DNA from: JACNKV01 sp964388155
Lineage (GTDB): Bacteria > Fidelibacterota > Marinisomatia > Marinisomatales > JACNKV01
DNA: 9,161 bases
Direction of reading: 5' to 3'
Assembly: GCA_964388155.1 (NCBI GenBank)
Contig: CAYLYH010000055.1
Span: 1 to 9,161, forward strand
Below the pieces are notes generated by a model that was given only the letters and a program-made list of their open reading frames with translations, did no database searches and was not told where the DNA came from. How positions within the stretch are numbered: position 1 is the first letter of the stretch; each line of letters starts with the position of its first letter. The position numbers and the translations under genes were made by a program. This document shows, one piece after another, positions 5,989-9,161 of this stretch.

Positions 5989-6046
5989 CCACAGATTACA
6001 CCTGTCTGCGCTTCACTACGAACAGGCAGGCGGATTACACAGATTT
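5989..6046. repeat. CCACAGATTACACAGATT-type repeat split by a hairpin insert
   Basis: CCACAGATTACAC (5989-6001) and GATTACACAGATTT (6033-6046) read as one repeat unit interrupted by 31 bp (6002-6032). GATTACAC occurs on both sides (5994-6001 and 6033-6040), as a target duplication would. The insert region contains CCTGTCTG (6001-6008) facing CAGGCAGG (6023-6030), an 8-bp stem with one G-T pair. Confidence 0.6.
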
Positions 6047-6109
6047 GAAATCCATGACTAAAACTAAAATAAAAACCTTTCAGGATTTTATAATAATCAA
6101 AAGAGACAC

Positions 6110-6299
6110 TGTCATTCTGAACGGAGTGAAGAATCTACATTTTTTGTAAGCGGAGTTAAGTTTTGTGTTTTATTCAATTGTATCAGGTTTAATTACGTAG
6201 ATCCCTCAGACGTTCTTCTCCCGACACTTCCCCGACACTTCGTGTTACCCTAATGCGGAATCTGAAGACGTGCCTGGGACTGTAAGCTTCGGGATGACA
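6110..6299. mobile_element. 190-bp MITE-like element with inverted ends
   Basis: The left end TGTCATTCTGAA (6110-6121) and right end TTCGGGATGACA (6288-6299) are inverted repeats matching at 10 of 12 positions. The interior has no coding capacity. It holds GAAGAATCT after the left end, a GTAGATCCCTCAGACG stretch and a perfect tandem pair of CCCGACACTTC (6220-6230, 6231-6241). I recall TGTCATTCTGAACGGAGTGAAGAATCT-like sequences as abundant intergenic repeats in FCB genomes. Mobility is inferred; no flanking duplication is obvious. Confidence 0.5.
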
Positions 6300-6396
6300 T
6301 AGTTTTTTTTTAACAAAGCATTCTCTTATGAATAAGATGATATGGAAATATGGAGATCAGAATATAACGGAAAAATTCACTCACCAATTTATCACA

Positions 6397-6461
6397 CATC
6401 CAACAATCCATTCCTCATCCTTAAGAGGTTTTCGGGTACGGGTTATTTCGATAACCCATAA
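6397..6461. repeat. Dispersed repeat, copy 2, with UUCG hairpin
   Basis: The second copy of the 2565-2632 repeat in the same orientation. Here the right end folds perfectly: GGGTTAT (6440-6446), TTCG loop (6447-6450), ATAACCC (6451-6457). A 7-bp stem closed by a TTCG tetraloop suggests the element is selected or spreads as a hairpin. No long T-tract follows. Confidence 0.75.
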
Positions 6462-6570
6462 TTATAAATTGTTCTTCGGTTGAGTTTCATTCTCAAAAGA
6501 ACAACTAAAACAATTAATCACACTACACCGTCATCTATTCATAACTCCGTGGTATAAATAATGTAGATTT

Positions 6571-6584
6571 CCCGATAAATCGGG
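6571..6584. repeat. CCCGAT-AA-ATCGGG dyad
   Basis: A perfect 6-bp inverted repeat with a 2-base centre, lying inside ATTTCC-rich flanks that look like another short intergenic repeat. It is too far from either neighbouring gene to be assigned a role. Confidence 0.4.
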
Positions 6585-6680
6585 ATTTCCGTTTCGCTAC
6601 AACCTCTCCTCTTTTGAATTGCGGGATGATGAGCTTTTTTATAAAAGGCTGAAGCCTAAAAGCCCAATTATCAATTGACG

Positions 6681-7295
6681 TTAAAGCGGATCTATGGCAA
6701 TCTCAGAAAGGAAATCCTGAACGGTTTCTCTCGGGATTTGGTCGGTCAGATAATCTACTTCTTCCGTATAATCGATGTCTTCAAAATAATCTAAAGCCAT
6801 TCGAAAAGATTTTTCATCAAATACCGGATAAAATAATTCCGCTGATCGTTTAGTGATATCCATGAATGAAAATCGTTGTAGCAGGAAATACATATCCACA
6901 TAATCCTTCCATTTGGAGCGGCGGGTCATCGCCAATGCTTTCATGGCGGCAAGATCCAAGAGGCTCGGCATCGAAATAAAATGCTCAAACCATTCTTGGT
7001 GCGGAACCTTATACGGGTAATTTAAAAACGTGAGTTTAACGTTATTCGCCCAAATAGTAAACTCATCTTCCGTGGCACAAAGCGTACGATCGATAGCCAC
7101 TTTTTCCCGTTTTAATATGTTTTGGATGCGTTGATACCGTACATTTCCATGGTGAAACACATCAAAATCAATCGAACGACGATGTCCCAATTGCAGAGCG
7201 ATGGCCGTACCTCCCGCCAAATAATAGTCCGATGAAAACCGATGAATCAGCGGAAGCAAGTCAAGTTGGTTTCTGTTAAGAATATTGCGGTGCAT
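6681..7295 (-). CDS. AbiEii/AbiGii-type nucleotidyltransferase, second module
   Basis: Using the start at 7295 gives 204 residues. The fold signature is YLAGGTAIAL (25-34) followed by HRRSIDFDVF (38-47), with acids D43 and D45. The segment where a third acid would lie reads VKLTFLNYPY (86-95), with threonine instead of aspartate. The C-terminal signature is MKALAMTRRSKWKDYVDMYF (118-137), typical of this AbiEii branch. The frame extends upstream to ATG 7346, but MHRNIL at 7295 matches the usual family start and keeps only a 20-base overlap with the XRE gene. No Shine-Dalgarno is seen at either, so translation is probably coupled. Expected role: toxin of a toxin-antitoxin or phage-defence pair, silenced by the upstream gene product. 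Confidence 0.85.
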   Translation of the reverse strand: MHRNILNRNQLDLLPLIHRFSSDYYLAGGTAIALQLGHRRSIDFDVFHHGNVRYQRIQNILKREKVAIDRTLCATEDEFTIWANNVKLTFLNYPYKVPHQEWFEHFISMPSLLDLAAMKALAMTRRSKWKDYVDMYFLLQRFSFMDITKRSAELFYPVFDEKSFRMALDYFEDIDYTEEVDYLTDQIPRETVQDFLSEIAIDPL

Positions 7296-7941
7296 GGCGA
7301 TCAAAATAGTGCATAAAATATGTTTTGATGTTACCCGGGTAATCATGTCGTTCTTTATTTACCGTATACCGAAACACCTCCGCCGCCGTTTGAACACCCA
7401 ATATCTCGATCAACTGTTTCACGTCAGTTGCCGATCCCTGAATTAACGTCGCTGCCACAACGGATGATAAACTCAACCCGGATAATTTATCCTCCGGGAC
7501 CCAATGCCAGAACAAATGGTGATCTATGATAAATGTCCTCATCTGATTGCCATAGGACTCAACCGCCGGACGATGATAATCCACCGATTCATAATACGGG
7601 GATACGTCGAACCCAACCGGCATCATCCAATCGGAAACCGACATGTCCAAATCTGAATTATAAACCACGTTTGACGCTGCTTCATGCCGGGATAAACCCT
7701 CAGACTGCAAAAAATAACGCCGATTAATGTCATCAAGTAATCGCAAAGCATTATCTGAGACGGCTGCGATATAACTCATCATCATATGGACCGATATGTT
7801 CTGAGTTGCGTTTTCAATCCTGGCAATAGAAAATCGGGATACACCGATTTTTTTTGCGACATCTTCCTGGGATAGCTTTTTTGCTTTTCGAGCTCGTTTT
7901 AGTACATCAATGACGATGGCAACGTATGGTTCATGCGACAT
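7276..7941 (-). CDS. XRE-family HTH protein, AbiEii partner/antitoxin
   Basis: A 221-residue protein from ATG 7941, chosen over the upstream in-frame ATG 7983 because AAAGGAGGAGGG directly precedes it and a promoter -10 lies at 7985-7990, beyond the longer start. Residues 11-70 form a Cro/CI-type HTH, with KLSQEDVAKKIGVSRFSIAR (22-41) as the core. The C-terminal half, about 155-215, contains SSVVAATLIQGSATDVKQLI and ends IKTYFMHYFDRH. This fits the kind of small helical domain seen in proteins encoded just before AbiEii-like genes, which I infer rather than recognise. Likely functions are antitoxin and repressor of its own operon; two dyads overlap the promoter. It overlaps the toxin gene by 20 bases. 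Confidence 0.78.
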   Translation of the reverse strand: MSHEPYVAIVIDVLKRARKAKKLSQEDVAKKIGVSRFSIARIENATQNISVHMMMSYIAAVSDNALRLLDDINRRYFLQSEGLSRHEAASNVVYNSDLDMSVSDWMMPVGFDVSPYYESVDYHRPAVESYGNQMRTFIIDHHLFWHWVPEDKLSGLSLSSVVAATLIQGSATDVKQLIEILGVQTAAEVFRYTVNKERHDYPGNIKTYFMHYFDRHAPQYS

Positions 7942-7964
7942 AACCCTCCTCCTTTGCAAATAAA

Positions 7965-7978
7965 GTATGTGCATATAC
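7965..7978. promoter_or_regulatory. Candidate XRE operator downstream of -10
   Basis: GTATGTGCATATAC is a palindrome at 12 of 14 positions, centred between the -10 box and the ribosome site of the XRE gene. It covers the likely transcription start, a normal place for an autorepressor. Confidence 0.45.
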
Positions 7979-7984
7979 AGCACG

Positions 7985-8013
7985 ATATTACCCCATATTT
8001 TGCTTTAAGTCAA
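7985..8013 (-). promoter_or_regulatory. Sigma-70 promoter of the XRE-AbiEii operon
   Basis: On the minus strand TTGACT (8013-8008) and TAATAT (7990-7985) are separated by exactly 17 bases. This is the best promoter in the window and gives a leader of roughly 35-40 bases before the ATG at 7941. Confidence 0.8.
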
Positions 8014-8017
8014 GCAA
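8000..8017. promoter_or_regulatory. Candidate XRE operator over the -35 box
   Basis: TTGCTT and AAGCAA form perfect 6-bp arms with a 6-base centre (read on the minus strand), embracing the TTGACT -35 box. Its sequence differs from the 7965-7978 dyad, so both need not bind the same protein. Confidence 0.45.
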
Positions 8018-8140
8018 TATTCCGGCTATACCAATTATTAATGTGCGGTTTATGCAACATATAAATAGTTTATCACGACGGTAATTGCATTTATTTCTCT
8101 TTTAGAATTGTGCTTTGTTTTCTCAATGCATAGATTCCGG
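8018..8140. other. Divergent intergenic region, no gene
   Basis: An AT-rich gap between the minus-strand XRE operon and the plus-strand 8262 gene. I see no coding frame. Apart from the flanking regulatory dyads, nothing further stands out. Confidence 0.4.
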
Positions 8141-8160
8141 TGTCAATTTAATAATTGACA
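8141..8160. promoter_or_regulatory. Perfect dyad over a putative -35 of the 8262 gene
   Basis: TGTCAATT (8141-8148) and AATTGACA (8153-8160) are perfect 8-bp arms around TAAT. The right arm contains TTGACA (8155-8160), a consensus -35. The matching -10 about 17 bases on is poor (TAATCC at 8177-8182 with a 16-base spacer), as often seen in activated promoters. Operator function is inferred. Confidence 0.45.
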
Positions 8161-8261
8161 AAGCGTGTTTCATCGTTAATCCGTATTACCGCGATGAGAG
8201 ACAAACATAAAAACAACATGTGGAAGCTGATACGGCAGTGAAAGCAGAAAGGAGCCATAAT

Positions 8262-8627
8262 ATGGCTACAATAATAAGCAACCGACCGGCACTGCTACTG
8301 GCGCAAATGCGTCAAATCAAAGCCGGATTGACGAAATACGCGGAAACCTATACCCCTGCAGGACCATCCCTGTTGGAGTTGGAAGAAGCGGTTTCACAAC
8401 TGGAAACTTCCCTAGCATCGCAAATCGAAGCAAAGGGGAATGCGGAAGCTGCAACCCAGAACCTAAATGCGACACGGGATGAATCGATTCTGATTACCCG
8501 CCGTATGCGGGACAGCATCTATGCCCATTTCGGGAAAAGAGATGCGCGGATTGTGGAGTTCGGTTTGGATACATTACCGACCCGCAAAAAGAAAAACGGA
8601 TCTAATAGCAACCCCGGGCAAGGGTAA
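8262..8627 (+). CDS. Small coiled-coil protein of unknown function
   Basis: A 121-residue soluble protein. I chose ATG 8262 because AAAGGAG lies seven bases upstream; the frame could extend to GTG 8220, which has no ribosome site. Residues about 8-29 are helical and basic. Residues 36-88 (LLELEEAVSQLETSLASQ and onward) have heptad-like spacing and are probably a coiled coil. A short conserved-looking block follows, MRDSIYAHFGKRDARIVEFG (82-101), then a basic tail with TRKKKN and a disordered GSNSNPGQG end. Tails of the form FG...(F)G...RKKR recur in small uncharacterised bacterial proteins I remember, but I know no function. It is monocistronic, with its own dyad-controlled promoter and a very strong terminator. 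The basic end suggests nucleic-acid contact, which is speculative. Confidence 0.75.
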   Translation: MATIISNRPALLLAQMRQIKAGLTKYAETYTPAGPSLLELEEAVSQLETSLASQIEAKGNAEAATQNLNATRDESILITRRMRDSIYAHFGKRDARIVEFGLDTLPTRKKKNGSNSNPGQG

Positions 8628-8651
8628 TACCGGTAAATCCGTTTAACGATG

Positions 8652-8690
8652 AAAGTTCTTCGCGGGGAAACCCGCGGGGGACTTTTATTT
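8652..8690 (+). terminator. Strong rho-independent terminator of the 8262 gene
   Basis: A continuous 15-bp stem: AAAGT (8652-8656) with ACTTT (8681-8685), then TTCTT-side wobble pairs with GGGG, then CGCGGG (8661-8666) with CCCGCG (8671-8676), closed by a GAAA tetraloop. TTTTATTTTT follows from 8683. It lies 24 bases after the stop codon. Confidence 0.92.
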
Positions 8691-8972
8691 TTGGTGGTTA
8701 AATGTACAAGATTATTTCACTGCAACCAATCTTATTATTTCGTTTTTACAAATTGGCAAATGATTACATTACTTACAAGAATGAATAGCCAATATTGTTT
8801 TCTCAGAAAACAGGTGTATTTTTAATAAAACTCTTTGGTTAAACCAACTTACAGTGTTGTCATTCCATCGGAATCTTTATACCACAGGGAATAATAACTG
8901 TCGTCAGTAGGGAATTTAACTTGTCGCTGATCACTCATTCATAATTCAAAATTTACAATTCAACATTAATGC
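8691..8972. other. Non-coding gap with palindromes and repeat fragments
   Basis: No gene is visible. Two small perfect dyads are present: TGTTTTCT-C-AGAAAACA (8796-8812) and TTGGTT-A-AACCAA (8835-8847). TGTCATTCCATCGGAATCT at 8858-8876 looks like a decayed relative of the TGTCATTC...GAATCT repeat at 6110. An ATTCATAATTCAAAATTTAC-type AT repeat lies at about 8937-8961. Confidence 0.45.
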
Positions 8973-9005
8973 AAAAAGCCCCAACGCATAATGCATCAGG
9001 GCTTT
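8973..9005 (-). terminator. Terminator-like hairpin, minus direction
   Basis: AAAAAGCCC and GGGCTTT flank an inner GCAT-A-ATGC dyad. Read on the minus strand the hairpin is followed by TTTTT. It would end a transcript coming from the structured stretch at 9006-9060 or from beyond the window. Confidence 0.5.
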
Positions 9006-9161
9006 GCCACAACACCCGGGAAGGGTCAGCATCCTAAGTTAGGAACTCCCAAGGTCGTGAAAGATTAGTCGAAAGTCATAAAGTCGAAAGTAAACTGTGA
9101 ATAGCTATCAGAAGATGAACTGTAAATTGTAAATTGTTCTGTCGTGTCACTCTCATTAACC
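9006..9161. other. GC-richer structured stretch and short repeats
   Basis: Bases 9012-9060 are GC-richer than the surroundings and contain CCCGGG, CCTAA-G-TTAGG and GGG...CCC pairs, so they could fold. I cannot match them to a known RNA family. From 9068 the sequence turns into repeats of GTCGAAAGT (twice) and GTAAATTGTAAATTGT, common intergenic filler. No gene is visible. Confidence 0.35.

Larger units (their letters stand above)
5893..6680. other. 788-bp non-coding repeat field
   Basis: No gene is visible on either strand. The stretch is a patchwork of short repeats described separately (5922-5953, 5989-6046, 6110-6299, 6397-6461, 6571-6584). A weak hairpin AGGC-TTCA-GCCT followed by TTTTAT on the minus strand (about 6642-6656) could end the minus-strand AbiEii transcript, but the stem is short. 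Confidence 0.6.

Noticed and set aside
8973..9060. SRP RNA, 6S RNA, integron attC site or known riboswitch
   Set aside because: The conserved GGAAG/AGCA loops of SRP RNA, the GTTRRRY/RYYYAAC core of attC and the riboswitch signatures I know are not present.
1..9161. CRISPR array, tRNA or rRNA genes
   Set aside because: No regularly spaced direct repeats of CRISPR type, no cloverleaf with a TTCRA arm and no rRNA segments seen on either strand.

Overview
The window looks like an accessory stretch of a moderately AT-rich bacterial genome. Ribosome-binding sites are clear Shine-Dalgarno types (before the thioredoxin, the XRE regulator and the 8262 gene). One promoter is close to a textbook sigma-70 type. 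The intergenic gaps are full of short dispersed repeats of kinds I remember from genomes of the FCB group (Bacteroidota/Ignavibacteria/Calditrichota relatives). That placement is an inference from style, not from a marker gene.

Left part (1-2310): a minus-strand pair made of an Rrf2-family regulator and, coupled by an ATGA overlap, a polytopic membrane protein resembling heme-copper oxidase subunit I, cut by the window edge. Divergent from it is a thioredoxin with a WCQPC active site. Two copies of a TACTYCAAAGTA dyad lie in the gap and are the best candidates for the Rrf2 operator. Together this reads as a redox or nitric-oxide stress locus.

Middle part (2310-3740): a repeat-rich gap, a strong bidirectional terminator, a minus-strand cold-shock protein with a long upstream region, a second strong terminator, and an 81-codon remnant of a winged-helix gene that has lost its 5' part.

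Right part (3740-9161): two unrelated AbiEii-type nucleotidyltransferase modules of the toxin-antitoxin type. The first (3743-4713, plus) is very AT-rich and has an unknown partner gene whose start is coupled to an 8-codon leader. The second (6681-7941, minus) has an XRE-family partner and a consensus promoter overlapped by two dyads. Between them are an orphan UDP-GlcNAc 2-epimerase of distinctly higher GC and about 790 bp of repeats, including a 190-bp element with inverted ends and a 31-bp hairpin insertion flanked by 8-bp duplications. A small coiled-coil protein of unknown function (8262-8627) follows, with a palindrome over its putative -35 and a very strong terminator. The last 500 bp hold no gene that I can see, only repeats and one structured stretch.

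Nothing here is a complete new system that I can prove. The most promising items are the COX1-like protein with a duplicated GHxHI motif under Rrf2 control, and the two AbiEii modules that differ in an expected catalytic acid.
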